The position numbers were made by a program, and so were the translations under genes. From the NCBI GenBank assembly GCA_025656675.1, contig JAHXHN010000001.1:897501-961500 (forward strand): a stretch of 64,000 nt of DNA, read 5' to 3'. The notes beneath the pieces were generated by a model. The model made no database searches. It saw nothing but the letters and a program-made list of their open reading frames with translations, and was not told the DNA's origin. Of the stretch, positions 8,546 through 16,993 are shown piece by piece (the stretch's first letter is position 1; every line of letters starts with the position of its first letter). The DNA comes from Candidatus Thiodiazotropha sp. (ex Codakia rugifera). GTDB taxonomy: Bacteria; Pseudomonadota; Gammaproteobacteria; Chromatiales; Chromatiaceae.

Positions 8546-9436
8546 ATGAGTGAAAAATTCGATATTCCTTTTAAAAGCAGCTTTGTACCGGCCGTTCTGG
8601 AGCCAGGTGCCAAGATTAGTTTCAACTGCCATAAAGGGATCTCCTGTTTCAATGCCTGTTGCAAACATGCTGACATCCAACTGACTCCCTACGATATTCT
8701 GCGGTTGAAAGATAACCTGGGAAGCAGTGCGACCGATTTTCTGAAAAACCACACCGTACCTTATGAAATGGATAAGGACGGCATCCCGGGTGTGAAGCTT
8801 CGTACCGATAATGAAGGCGCCTGCCTGTTTGTTACCGATGAGGGATGCAGTGTCTACAAGGATCGGCCGACAGCATGTCGATACTATCCAGTTGGCCACA
8901 TGGCTATGCGTGAAGCAGGGGCTAGTGATGATGAAGCACGCTACTTTTTGGTCAAGGAAGATCACTGTAAAGGGCATGAGGAAGATCGGGAGATAGCTGT
9001 CGATGCTTACCGAAAGGAGCAAGAAGTAGAGGTCTACGACCAGATAAACAGGGAATGGCTTCAGTTGATGCTGAAGAAGAAATCGGCGGGACCTACCATT
9101 GGTCGCCCCTCGGATACCAGTCTGCAGTTCTTTTTCATGTGTTCATACGACGTAGACCGATTACGCCGCTTTGTATTGAATGATTCATTCAAGGCTTCCT
9201 ATGATCTGGACGAAAAATTCTATGAGACCATGGAGAAAGAGGATCTGGCGTTGATGCAATTCGGTACCCGTCTGTTGAAACAGGTCCTGTTTGGGGATGT
9301 CACTATTCCTGTCAAGGAACATGCCGTGGAGCAACGCATCGAGGAGCGTAAAGAGGTTCTGGAACTACGAAAAAAGGCAGAAATCGAGATTCACAAGCAG
9401 AAACAGGAACAGCAGATGAAGGATGCTCTTTCCTGA
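8546..9436 (+). CDS. YkgJ-family cysteine-cluster protein
   Basis: The N-terminal 110 residues carry the YkgJ/FliB-type zinc- or iron-chelating pattern: CHKGISCFNACCKHADI (residues 28-44), then ACLFVTDEGCSVYKDRPTAC and RYYPVGH. The spacing of eight or so cysteines is typical. The remainder is charged and helical and ends in a lysine/glutamine-rich coiled region (LRKKAEIEIHKQKQEQQMK). It has no signal peptide. The start is supported by GGAGG eight bases upstream. It is alone on the plus strand after the aprBA terminator. Metal-cluster biogenesis or protein modification are suggested for relatives, but no role is established here. Confidence 0.82.
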   Translation: MSEKFDIPFKSSFVPAVLEPGAKISFNCHKGISCFNACCKHADIQLTPYDILRLKDNLGSSATDFLKNHTVPYEMDKDGIPGVKLRTDNEGACLFVTDEGCSVYKDRPTACRYYPVGHMAMREAGASDDEARYFLVKEDHCKGHEEDREIAVDAYRKEQEVEVYDQINREWLQLMLKKKSAGPTIGRPSDTSLQFFFMCSYDVDRLRRFVLNDSFKASYDLDEKFYETMEKEDLALMQFGTRLLKQVLFGDVTIPVKEHAVEQRIEERKEVLELRKKAEIEIHKQKQEQQMKDALS

Positions 9437-9536
9437 TTTTTACTTCACAAATTAACCTGAAAACAGCTGATAAGAAGCCTGCAGGGTGTGGCTAGCCACA
9501 CTCTGCACCGGGGGCTATAGCAATGACGGTCCCACA

Positions 9537-9875
9537 TCAGCTGTAGATCTGGTCCGTCTTGGCAGACATGATAAAATCATTGCGGTGAAGGCCTTTGATT
9601 TTATGCGACCACCAGGTCACCGTGGTTTTACCCCACTCGGTCAACAGGGATGGATGATGGCCTTCTTGTTCTGCCATTAAGGCGACCTTATTGGTGAAAT
9701 CGAGTGCTTCTACGAAGTTCTTGAATTGATATGACTTCTCAAGTTGCATGACGCCGTTGCGTACCTCAATGTTCCAATCGGGAATGGCGCGTATCAACTC
9801 AGCCAGCTCATCATCAGTGACTTTTGGCGCGTCAGCGCGACAGGCCTCACACTTTTCTTCTATCAGTGCAGTCAT
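9537..9875 (-). CDS. phhB: Pterin-4a-carbinolamine dehydratase
   Basis: The 112-residue protein is the length of the PCD/DCoH family, which dehydrates 4a-hydroxytetrahydrobiopterin and is also linked to molybdopterin metabolism. The active-site pattern is visible: [29 protein letters not shown], with the paired histidines of EGHHP and the later TWWSHKI that bind pterin. A CxxC-like pair (CEACRA) occurs near the N-terminus. No phenylalanine hydroxylase gene is seen nearby, so the physiological substrate is unknown. It is transcribed convergently with the YkgJ gene and divergently from the receiver-transmembrane gene. Confidence 0.9.
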   Translation of the reverse strand: MTALIEEKCEACRADAPKVTDDELAELIRAIPDWNIEVRNGVMQLEKSYQFKNFVEALDFTNKVALMAEQEGHHPSLLTEWGKTTVTWWSHKIKGLHRNDFIMSAKTDQIYS

Positions 9876-10000
9876 ATCGGTGTTTCCTCTATTCGAATAT
9901 GTCGGATATAGTTATCTACTAGAATTATCTTTCAGTTAGCTATAAATGCATACACAGAAACAATAGGGGATAGCGGCACATCAGTGCGGCCATAGGATCA

Positions 10001-11398
10001 GTGACCAAACGCGCGCTCATTGTTGACGACTCAAAAACCGCACGACAAGTACTGTCGGGCAAATTATCCAATTATGGTATTGCCGTGGATGCATTGGAAT
10101 CAGCAGCGGCAGCTATTGATTACCTCTACGAAAACGCCCCCGATGCCATCTTTATGGATTATGAAATGCCGGGAATGGATGGTTTTCAGGCACTTAAAGT
10201 CATAAAGTCCAATCCCCACACTGCACTGATCCCGGTGATGATGTACACCTCAAAAGAGGGCGGACTTGCACTTAGCCAGGCAAGGGCGCTTGGTGCTGTG
10301 GGGGTTTTACCCAAACAGCTTGAGGCACAGGATCTTGAGGGGGTATTGAATTCACTTCATTTGATGCCGGAGCAAGAGTCTCTGGTGCACGGTTTCAAGG
10401 ATGATGTACTCGATGGTGTGAGCACCCTCCGCAGGCGGGGCAATATTCACCCGATTAACGAGCATGACCGGCGTAAAACGACACCTGCTGAGCCAGTCAG
10501 CCTGCCAATGGATAATTTCCAGGATTCTGCAACCGGTGTAGAGTCACTGAGACGGTTTATCCATCGTGAGCAGGGCCAGTCAGAGGAGCGTTTACAGCTG
10601 ACACTTGAAAAGCAGTTTGCAGAGTTGCAAGGCGAGCTGTTTGAGTTAGAAGCTGTGCAGGAGGAGTCGGGAAAGCATGCCAGGCGTGGGCAGCTGTTGG
10701 GGATCTTAAGCATATTGTTTCTATTCGCTGGATTCATGCTGATCTACTATTTCTTGATGTTCTCTCCGCTGGCCCAGCAAAGTGGAAATTTTTCCCAGAA
10801 TGAGCTCAGTGAAGAGGCGGTTGGGCTGATTAATGCGCAAAGTGAAAAGATTGAACTGCTGACAGAGGCGTTCAATGTAGGCGGTTTTGGTCGTCAAGCT
10901 GATAATATTTCGGTTGTCCCCGTCAAGTTGATCGAGTGGGCAGCGAACCAGGGGGCTGAGTTCGACTATGGTGAGAGGCCCTTCAACGATCAACGTGCGC
11001 TGTGGCTCTCAGAACTGGTGGATCAGCTCAAGGATGCAGGATTTCGCGGTACGATCGAATTGCGCGCGACCCATGGCAACTTTTGTCTTGAGAAGAGTGG
11101 AGCAGGGGAGTTATCAATAGCAAATGAGGGACTTGATGTTAATGAGTGTCTTTTTGCAGCGGAACTTAGAGGGAACAATGAGTGGTTGAATGATCAATCA
11201 GTCGCCTTTGCCAACTATTTGAATGTGGAGTTGGCCAGAAGTGGCGGAGAATTGGAAATCCTTCTCTTCAGTAGTGGTTTTAACGATCCATTGATTACCT
11301 ATCCAGCACTCTATAATGTCAAGTCAGTGAATGAATGGAATAGGATTGCAGCACAGAATCAGCGGGTTCGGGTTAGCCTCTATACCAACCAGGAGTAG
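10001..11398 (+). CDS. Receiver domain joined to a transmembrane helix and unknown C-terminal domain
   Basis: The protein (465 aa) starts with GTG. Residues 1-125 are a full CheY-like receiver: the acidic pair in IVDDS, phospho-acceptor Asp in FMDYEMPGMDG, Thr/Ser in MMYTS and Lys in LPKQ are all present. A glutamine/glutamate-rich helical linker (EEQLQL..ELEAVQEE) leads to one strong membrane helix at about residues 230-253 (LLGILSILFLFAGFMLIYYF). The last 200 residues, which I do not recognise, would lie in the periplasm if the receiver is cytoplasmic. This inside-out layout is unusual for a response regulator. A bidirectional terminator follows. Receiver call is firm; topology and role are inferred. 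Confidence 0.82.
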   Translation: MTKRALIVDDSKTARQVLSGKLSNYGIAVDALESAAAAIDYLYENAPDAIFMDYEMPGMDGFQALKVIKSNPHTALIPVMMYTSKEGGLALSQARALGAVGVLPKQLEAQDLEGVLNSLHLMPEQESLVHGFKDDVLDGVSTLRRRGNIHPINEHDRRKTTPAEPVSLPMDNFQDSATGVESLRRFIHREQGQSEERLQLTLEKQFAELQGELFELEAVQEESGKHARRGQLLGILSILFLFAGFMLIYYFLMFSPLAQQSGNFSQNELSEEAVGLINAQSEKIELLTEAFNVGGFGRQADNISVVPVKLIEWAANQGAEFDYGERPFNDQRALWLSELVDQLKDAGFRGTIELRATHGNFCLEKSGAGELSIANEGLDVNECLFAAELRGNNEWLNDQSVAFANYLNVELARSGGELEILLFSSGFNDPLITYPALYNVKSVNEWNRIAAQNQRVRVSLYTNQE

Positions 11399-11435
11399 TG
11401 TTTGGCTGTAACTGATCATTACAATATCCCAGAGC

Positions 11436-11465
11436 AAAAAAAGCCCGCATGATGCGGGCTTTTTT
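11436..11465. terminator. Bidirectional intrinsic terminator
   Basis: AAAAAAAGCCCGCAT and ATGCGGGCTTTTTT form a stem flanked by an A-run on one side and a T-run on the other. It can end both the receiver gene on plus and the qmoAB-hdrCB operon on minus. Confidence 0.92.
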
Positions 11466-11494
11466 AATCACCGTGACTGTTTGGTGCTGCTGGA

Positions 11495-12394
11495 TTATTT
11501 GTTGGCGATCTCTTCCAGCTGCTTTGCAGGAATAACCTGACCATTCAGGGCGGCATCTGCACCGCTACGCCCAAAGGCGACACTCATCAATGTGGAGTAG
11601 TAGACCACCGGCATGTTGAACTTGGTGCCGTAGGTTTCATTGATGTTGTCCTGATAGATCTCCACGTTGGCCTGACACAAGGGGCAGGGTGTGACAATCA
11701 TATCAGCACCGTTATCGTAGGCGGCTTCAATGATACCTTTGATCATCTCCTGAGACTTTTCGGGCTCGGAGAAGGCCAGTGCACCGCCACAGCATTGGAC
11801 CTTTTTCTCATAGGTAGGAATCGAGTCGGCGCCCACGCTCTCAACAATCTTATCGAGGTACAGCGGGTTTTCGAAAGATTCACCTGCGATACCGAAAGGA
11901 CGGTTGGTCTGACAACCGATATAACCGGCAATCTTGATCCCCTCAAGGGGTTTCTTGACCTTTGATTTGATGCCGTCGAAACCGATATCCTCAACCAGTA
12001 CCTCCACCATGTGGCGGACATTGGACTCACCTTTGTATTTGAGACCAGCCTCTGAAAGCGCTGCATTGGCATCTTTGAACATCTGCTCATCTTCGTGCAA
12101 ACGCTCTTTCGCTTCACGTGTGGAGAGCCAGCATGCAGCACAGGTGGCCACGATCTCCTGGCCGGCATTGTGTTCCTCTGAAAGAGCAATGTTACGCGCA
12201 GAGAGCGTCAGGCGTGGCAACTCGCCACCACCGCCGTAGCCAATGGAGGCACCACAGCAGTTCCAGTCCGGGATCTCATTGAGCTGAATATCCAGCTCCT
12301 CGCACATGGTCTGTGCAGAGACGAGGTAGTTTGAAGAGGTTGCACCTTTCTGTGAGGAGCAACCCGGGTAGAATGAAAGTTCTATCTTAGCCAT
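11495..12394 (-). CDS. hdrB: Heterodisulfide reductase subunit B-like protein of the Qmo cluster
   Basis: HdrB proteins carry two CCG domains that bind unusual non-cubane [4Fe-4S] clusters and, in methanogens, reduce heterodisulfide. Both CCG units are complete here: FYPGCSSQKG, then WNCCGASIG and CAACW in the first, and GCQTNRP, then QCCGGAL and CPLCQAN in the second. The 299-residue length is typical. It is the last gene of the minus-strand cluster qmoA-qmoB-hdrC-hdrB, 12 bp after hdrC, and is followed by a terminator. Together with HdrC it stands where the membrane subunit QmoC is found in many sulfate reducers. The actual disulfide or electron partner is unknown. Confidence 0.93.
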   Translation of the reverse strand: MAKIELSFYPGCSSQKGATSSNYLVSAQTMCEELDIQLNEIPDWNCCGASIGYGGGGELPRLTLSARNIALSEEHNAGQEIVATCAACWLSTREAKERLHEDEQMFKDANAALSEAGLKYKGESNVRHMVEVLVEDIGFDGIKSKVKKPLEGIKIAGYIGCQTNRPFGIAGESFENPLYLDKIVESVGADSIPTYEKKVQCCGGALAFSEPEKSQEMIKGIIEAAYDNGADMIVTPCPLCQANVEIYQDNINETYGTKFNMPVVYYSTLMSVAFGRSGADAALNGQVIPAKQLEEIANK

Positions 12395-12406
12395 GTTGGT
12401 TTGTCC

Positions 12407-13030
12407 TCACTTGAATTCCTTGATGTTGCCTGCTTCGATCTCCTGGGCTTTCTTGATGATCTTTTGAAAGCCGGAGAGATCCTTGACGCTGTGTCCACCG
12501 AAGAATTCCATCGCATTCATGCGTTTGGCCTTCATCATGTTCTGCCCCAGTTTCTGGTTGGCCATGGCATTCTTGATGCCCTGTCCAAAGCCGTCTTTGA
12601 AATACATGGAGAGCCCCAGTTTCAACTCGTTGACGCGACCCTTCTTCATCAGATTGTCCCAGAAGATCTGTGAAAACTCAGCGGTAGGCTGTTTCTGCGG
12701 GGTCAGACCGAGGCGCTTGGAGTAGACTGCCAGGCCATGCATGATGTGGGTGATCGGCAGGCCGCGTGGGCAGCGTGCGATACAGTTGTAGCAGGAGGTA
12801 CACATCCACATCGAGTCTGAACTCAGGACGTCTTCGCGCTTACCGGCACGAATCATCATGAAGATCTCTTGGGGTGGGTGTTCCCAGTGTTTGCCGAGTG
12901 GGCAGGAGCCGGAGCACACGCCGCACTGCATGCACATCTTGACCCATTCGCCCTCCTCTACATTCGCCTCAACTTCCTTGAGGAAGCTGCTGCGGTATTT
13001 CTCAATCATTGCGGTGTTTAAATCACTCAT
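12407..13030 (-). CDS. hdrC: Heterodisulfide reductase subunit C-like ferredoxin protein
   Basis: This 207-residue protein has two classical [4Fe-4S] motifs, CMQCGVCSGSCPLG at about residues 33-46 and CTSCYNCIARCPRG at about 77-90, embedded in an HdrC-like helical protein. It has no membrane segments, so it is only the soluble HdrC part and lacks the cytochrome b-like half that QmoC carries. It would pass electrons between QmoAB flavins and the CCG clusters of HdrB. A GGGGAG site precedes the ATG, and the 121-bp gap to qmoB contains two strong hairpins. Confidence 0.93.
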   Translation of the reverse strand: MSDLNTAMIEKYRSSFLKEVEANVEEGEWVKMCMQCGVCSGSCPLGKHWEHPPQEIFMMIRAGKREDVLSSDSMWMCTSCYNCIARCPRGLPITHIMHGLAVYSKRLGLTPQKQPTAEFSQIFWDNLMKKGRVNELKLGLSMYFKDGFGQGIKNAMANQKLGQNMMKAKRMNAMEFFGGHSVKDLSGFQKIIKKAQEIEAGNIKEFK

Positions 13031-13044
13031 TTTTACTCCCCTTT

Positions 13045-13139
13045 GTAGGGTGCTTAGGGCGGTTGGCCAGGGCCACCCTACAAAAAGTAAAGTTGTTCAG
13101 GCCGTCTATCAGCTGCGGGGCCTGTGTCATCAGGCCCCG
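13045..13139 (-). promoter_or_regulatory. Two intercistronic hairpins between qmoB and hdrC
   Basis: One hairpin is at 13116-13139 (CGGGGCCTG, loop TGTCAT, CAGGCCCCG) and the second at 13045-13081 (GTAGGGTG...CACCCTAC). The second ends just before the hdrC ribosome-binding site. Neither has a T-run, so they look like mRNA stabilising, processing or REP-type elements rather than terminators. The second resembles the palindrome at 43597-43625. Confidence 0.7.
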
Positions 13140-13151
13140 TAGTGCCATATA

Positions 13152-15401
13152 TCAGAACTTGAATGGGCTCAGACCGATCTTCTCCACGGTCTCAGCCATG
13201 TCGTTGATCAACTGAGGCGCACGCTCAACATCGGTGATGGCAACCTCGTGCAGGATTACACGCTCCGGTTCCAGATTCAGCGTATCGAGGGTGTCACCCA
13301 CTTTGCTCATGCGTTCTGCCGCCATGGCCGAACCGCGTACAAAGTGACACTGATAGTCGTCATCGCGACGACAGCCCATCATGACGATCCCGTCGTATCC
13401 GTTGTTCAGCGCATCGGTAACCCAGGACAGGCTTACAGAACCCAAACAGCGGACCGGTATGACACGAGCCCATGGATTGATCTCGACGCCAGCCTGGGCG
13501 GCTTGATCAAGTGCCGGATAGGCATCGTTCTCACAGGCCAGTACCAGGATACGGGGTTTTTCATCCCACTCCTCTGGGATCTCGACGTTCTTGATTTGCT
13601 GGTTGACGGTCTCAACCGAGTAGTTCTCGAACGAGATGACGCGTACCGGACAGGCACCCATACAGGTGCCACAGCGACGACAACGTGACTCGTTGTACAT
13701 CGGGTAGCCTTCCTCATCCTCATTGATAGCGCCGAAGGGGCATTCCACCGTACAACGTTTACATTGTGTACAACCTTCCTTGCGAAAGCTTGGAAAGGAG
13801 AGGTCGCCGGAACGCGGATGCGCCGCCCGGCCGAGGCTTGCATTTTCAGCTGCTTGAATGGCTTTCAGCGCAGCACCGGTTGCATCGTCACGGGCCTGCT
13901 GTATATCCATCGGACGACGTACAGGGCCGGCGGAGTAGATGCCGGTGCGACGGGTCTCATAGGGGAAGCAGATAAAGTGTGAATCGGTGAAACCGTTCTT
14001 CAGATGAGGCAGATCGGTACCCTGACGATACTGCAGGTTGAGTATCGATGGGGGGGCGTTCTCCAGTATTGCCTGGGCCTTGGCTTTCTCTTCCTCATCT
14101 TCCGCCTCGTCTACCATCAACTGGGCGTAGGGATCGGGGCCTGAGTTGGGCTCCATGCCGGTCGCCAGGACTACAAGGTCACAAGCCATTTCGGTCTGTT
14201 CATTGAGGATCTTGTCCTCAAACTTGACGGTGAGACTGTCGCCGGGGACTACTTCAGAAGCAATACCCTTGGAGAAGGTGACCATCGCATTCTGACCGGC
14301 GCGGTAGAAGTCTTCTCCGCCCGCACCCGGCGTACGCAGGTTGTCGAACAGAATGGTGGTATCGCACTCACCGTTCAACTCTTTGAAGTACATCGCCTGC
14401 TTGATGGAGACCAGGTCGGTAACGCCGGCGAAGTAGGTCAGATGTCCATCCTTATCCGAGCATTGCCCCGCATTCTGGATGAAGCAGACCGATTTCACTT
14501 CCTTACCGTCAGAGGGGCGCTTGATGGGACCGCCACTGGCTGCCACTGCCAAAGCTTCCAGCTCATGGTTGGTGACCACATCCTGGCTCTTTCCATAAGC
14601 GAATTCGGGCAGTTGGTTGGCATCGTAAGGCTTCCAGCCGGAAGCCTGAATGATGGCACCAATTGAGACGGTTTCGGTAGTGCCTGATTCGGTGGCGATA
14701 TCGACACTGAAACGGCCGGGTGCGCCATCGGTTTTGGTGAGGGTGCTATTGAGGTGAACGGTAATGTTACCGTCTGCTTCAATGGCCTCACGCAATGCAG
14801 GTATTGGGTTCTCAGCCGGAGCGTCGTAGGGTGAGCGAGTGGGGATTACTTTGTAATAACTGCCCACTGCACCGCCCAGGGTACCGCTTTTTTCCACCAG
14901 GTGGACAGGGTAGCCAGCCGCCGCTGCCTCGATGGCTGCGGTCATGCCGGTGATACCGCCACCCACCACGAGAATGTTTTTGTTCAGAGACTGTTCACCG
15001 GATGCGCTGGGCTTGGCCATCGACTTCAACTCAGCACAGGCCATACGAATGTAGTCGTCTGCCATCTCCTGGGTGGTCTCTTTGTTCTCGTCCGTATCAG
15101 GTCGTACCCAGATGACACCCTCACGCAGATTAGCGCGGGTTAAGGCCACATCGGTAAAATTGAAGGCCTCCACCTTGGCACGGCGGGAGCAGGCGGCGAT
15201 CATGACGTGGGTGACGCCGTCATTGGCGATGTCGTCTTTGATCATCTGCACACCTTCTGCAGAGCAGAGCATCTCATGCTGTTTGCAGCTCTGCATCTTG
15301 CCGTCACGGGTGGCGGTGGTTTCAAGCTGACCGGCATCCAGGCGCTCGCCCAGACCACAGCCGGAACAGACATATCCAGCAAATTTCTTTTCGTCAGCCA
15401 C
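13152..15401 (-). CDS. qmoB: Quinone-modifying oxidoreductase subunit QmoB
   Basis: QmoB is an HdrA-like FAD and iron-sulfur protein fused to an MvhD-like C-terminus, and the electron partner of APS reductase. Domains in order: an N-terminal cysteine region (CSGCGLGE..CSRRAKVEAF), the FAD-binding motif LVVGGGITGMTAAIEAAAAGYPV near residue 145, a second flavoprotein half (ATGMEPNSG), two [4Fe-4S] motifs CTQCKRCTVECPFG and CRRCGTCMGACPV near residues 565-610, and an MvhD-like tail with CEND and GCRRDDDYQCHF. The 749-residue length matches the family. It starts 4 bp after qmoA. Confidence 0.95.
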   Translation of the reverse strand: MADEKKFAGYVCSGCGLGERLDAGQLETTATRDGKMQSCKQHEMLCSAEGVQMIKDDIANDGVTHVMIAACSRRAKVEAFNFTDVALTRANLREGVIWVRPDTDENKETTQEMADDYIRMACAELKSMAKPSASGEQSLNKNILVVGGGITGMTAAIEAAAAGYPVHLVEKSGTLGGAVGSYYKVIPTRSPYDAPAENPIPALREAIEADGNITVHLNSTLTKTDGAPGRFSVDIATESGTTETVSIGAIIQASGWKPYDANQLPEFAYGKSQDVVTNHELEALAVAASGGPIKRPSDGKEVKSVCFIQNAGQCSDKDGHLTYFAGVTDLVSIKQAMYFKELNGECDTTILFDNLRTPGAGGEDFYRAGQNAMVTFSKGIASEVVPGDSLTVKFEDKILNEQTEMACDLVVLATGMEPNSGPDPYAQLMVDEAEDEEEKAKAQAILENAPPSILNLQYRQGTDLPHLKNGFTDSHFICFPYETRRTGIYSAGPVRRPMDIQQARDDATGAALKAIQAAENASLGRAAHPRSGDLSFPSFRKEGCTQCKRCTVECPFGAINEDEEGYPMYNESRCRRCGTCMGACPVRVISFENYSVETVNQQIKNVEIPEEWDEKPRILVLACENDAYPALDQAAQAGVEINPWARVIPVRCLGSVSLSWVTDALNNGYDGIVMMGCRRDDDYQCHFVRGSAMAAERMSKVGDTLDTLNLEPERVILHEVAITDVERAPQLINDMAETVEKIGLSPFKF

Positions 15402-15405
15402 TCTC

Positions 15406-16680
15406 TTATCCCTCCGTCGCTGCTACGCGATTGACCACTTGGATGGCGCGCATTGCGGCGCCGGTGGCATGTTGAACGGCTCGGTTGACATCCAGTGCAT
15501 CGGATGAGCACCCGGCAGCGAAGACACCGCCGTTTTCTGGTGCCGGCTCGATGAAACCCTCTTCGTTGATGGTGATTTCCACCGGGAAGCTGGCTTTATC
15601 GACACTCGGTTCCATACCGACGGCCAGGACCACCAGGTCGTGTTCGTCGGCATAGCGGTTATAACCTTCAGTATCGACGCCATGCAGGGTTGGATTACCG
15701 TTCTCCTTATTCTCAACGATGGAGGCAACCTTGGACTTGATGAACTTGACGTTCTCTTTTGCCTTGACCTTCTGGTAGAAATCCTCGAAACGGTCAATGG
15801 CCCGGATGTCGATGTAGTAGATACTGATTGCCACCTCGTCGGCTGGGTAGGTGGCCTGCTTCAGAGAAGCCATGCAGCAGATGCGCGAGCAGTGCAGCAG
15901 GTGATTCTTGTCGCGGGAACCGGCGCATTGAATGAAGGCGACCGATTTGACCTCTTTGCCATCGGATGGACGTGTCAGCTTGCCGCCGGTCGGGCCATTA
16001 GGATCGGCCATGCGCTCAAATTCGACACTGGTGATAACGTTGGCGATGCGATCATAGCCGTAAGGCTGAATCTTGTTGGCATCATAAGGCTTCCAGCCGG
16101 TTGCCCAGACGACGGCGCCGGCCTTGAATTCGATCACCTCTTCCTGCATATCCAGATCGATAGCGTTGACCTTGCAGGCGTCTTTCGCTTTCTGTGCGTC
16201 ATCGGTACCGATGATGGCCGGATCGAGGACGTAGCGCTGGGGATGGGCCATGCGATGGGGGAGGTAGGCACCCTTGCGCTTACCCAGACCGTAATTGTAT
16301 TCGTCATCGAACTCTGCTTCGACAGCTTTGGCGCAATCGCCGCAAGCGGTGCAGTTTTCGTTAACGTAACGGGGACTGATCTTGACCGTGGCGGTGTAAT
16401 TGCCGGCCTCACCCTTGATGTCTGTCACCTCAGCCATCGAAATGATGTTGAGGTTGGGATTCATCTTCGCCCGACGCTGATTGATCTCCAACCCACAGGT
16501 TGGAAAGCAGAGCTTGGGAAAGTACTTGTAGAGTTGGGTGACGCGACCGCCGACATAGGGGCGCTTTTCAACCAGGACGACCTGCTTTCCCGTTTCGGCT
16601 GCTTCCAGCGCAGCGGTCATACCGCTGATGCCGCCACCGACCACGAGAATAGTCTCATTGGTTGCGATTACTTCCGTCAT
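15406..16680 (-). CDS. qmoA: Quinone-modifying oxidoreductase subunit QmoA
   Basis: QmoA is the smaller HdrA-like flavoprotein of the Qmo complex. The 424-residue protein has an N-terminal FAD motif LVVGGGISGMTAALEAAETG, the HdrA-type cysteine set FPKLCFPTCGLE, a CTACGDC cluster near residue 112, and the conserved HdrA signature CAGSRDKNHLLHCSRICCMASLKQ near 250. The C-terminal APENGGVFAAGCSSDALD segment closes the flavin site. I chose the ATG at 16680 because GGAGG lies six bases before it; an upstream in-frame ATG at 16734 lacks such a site. This is the first gene of the minus-strand cluster, located about 7 kb from aprBA. Confidence 0.95.
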   Translation of the reverse strand: MTEVIATNETILVVGGGISGMTAALEAAETGKQVVLVEKRPYVGGRVTQLYKYFPKLCFPTCGLEINQRRAKMNPNLNIISMAEVTDIKGEAGNYTATVKISPRYVNENCTACGDCAKAVEAEFDDEYNYGLGKRKGAYLPHRMAHPQRYVLDPAIIGTDDAQKAKDACKVNAIDLDMQEEVIEFKAGAVVWATGWKPYDANKIQPYGYDRIANVITSVEFERMADPNGPTGGKLTRPSDGKEVKSVAFIQCAGSRDKNHLLHCSRICCMASLKQATYPADEVAISIYYIDIRAIDRFEDFYQKVKAKENVKFIKSKVASIVENKENGNPTLHGVDTEGYNRYADEHDLVVLAVGMEPSVDKASFPVEITINEEGFIEPAPENGGVFAAGCSSDALDVNRAVQHATGAAMRAIQVVNRVAATEG

Positions 16681-16993
16681 GGATTGTCCTCCGTTGCGGA
16701 ATGGCTTTATAAAAAAATGGTTAACCGGCGGCACTCAATTATTGACTTGCCAGCTTGGTTATTTCATTATCTAGGGCGCGCACTTGCACCCAGGATTCTG
16801 GATTCGTTACCTTACCCGTCTTCTCGCACGCCTTCTATATCCCAGCTGGGAATAATCCATCGAATTTTCGAATGAGTTGATAGAATAGGATTATGATTTA
16901 TTAGCTATTGCTAATGAAAGAATGGGTATGTGGGGTCTTTCAAATCTAGGCTATGCGCAGAGCGCGCACGGATATTCACCACTTCGAGCTCGA
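16681..16993 (-). promoter_or_regulatory. Upstream region of the qmo operon with two dyads
   Basis: The 313-bp gap contains the qmoA ribosome-binding site and two clear dyads: ATTAGC-TATT-GCTAAT at 16900-16915 and TCGAA-TT-TTCGA at 16860-16871. Such short AT-rich palindromes resemble operators for dimeric regulators, though no specific regulator can be named. No gene is seen here. Confidence 0.45.

Noticed and set aside
15640-16875. Antisense open frame of 411 codons over qmoA
   Set aside because: It covers the strong qmoA gene on the opposite strand and its translation is not like any protein family; it is a codon-usage shadow.
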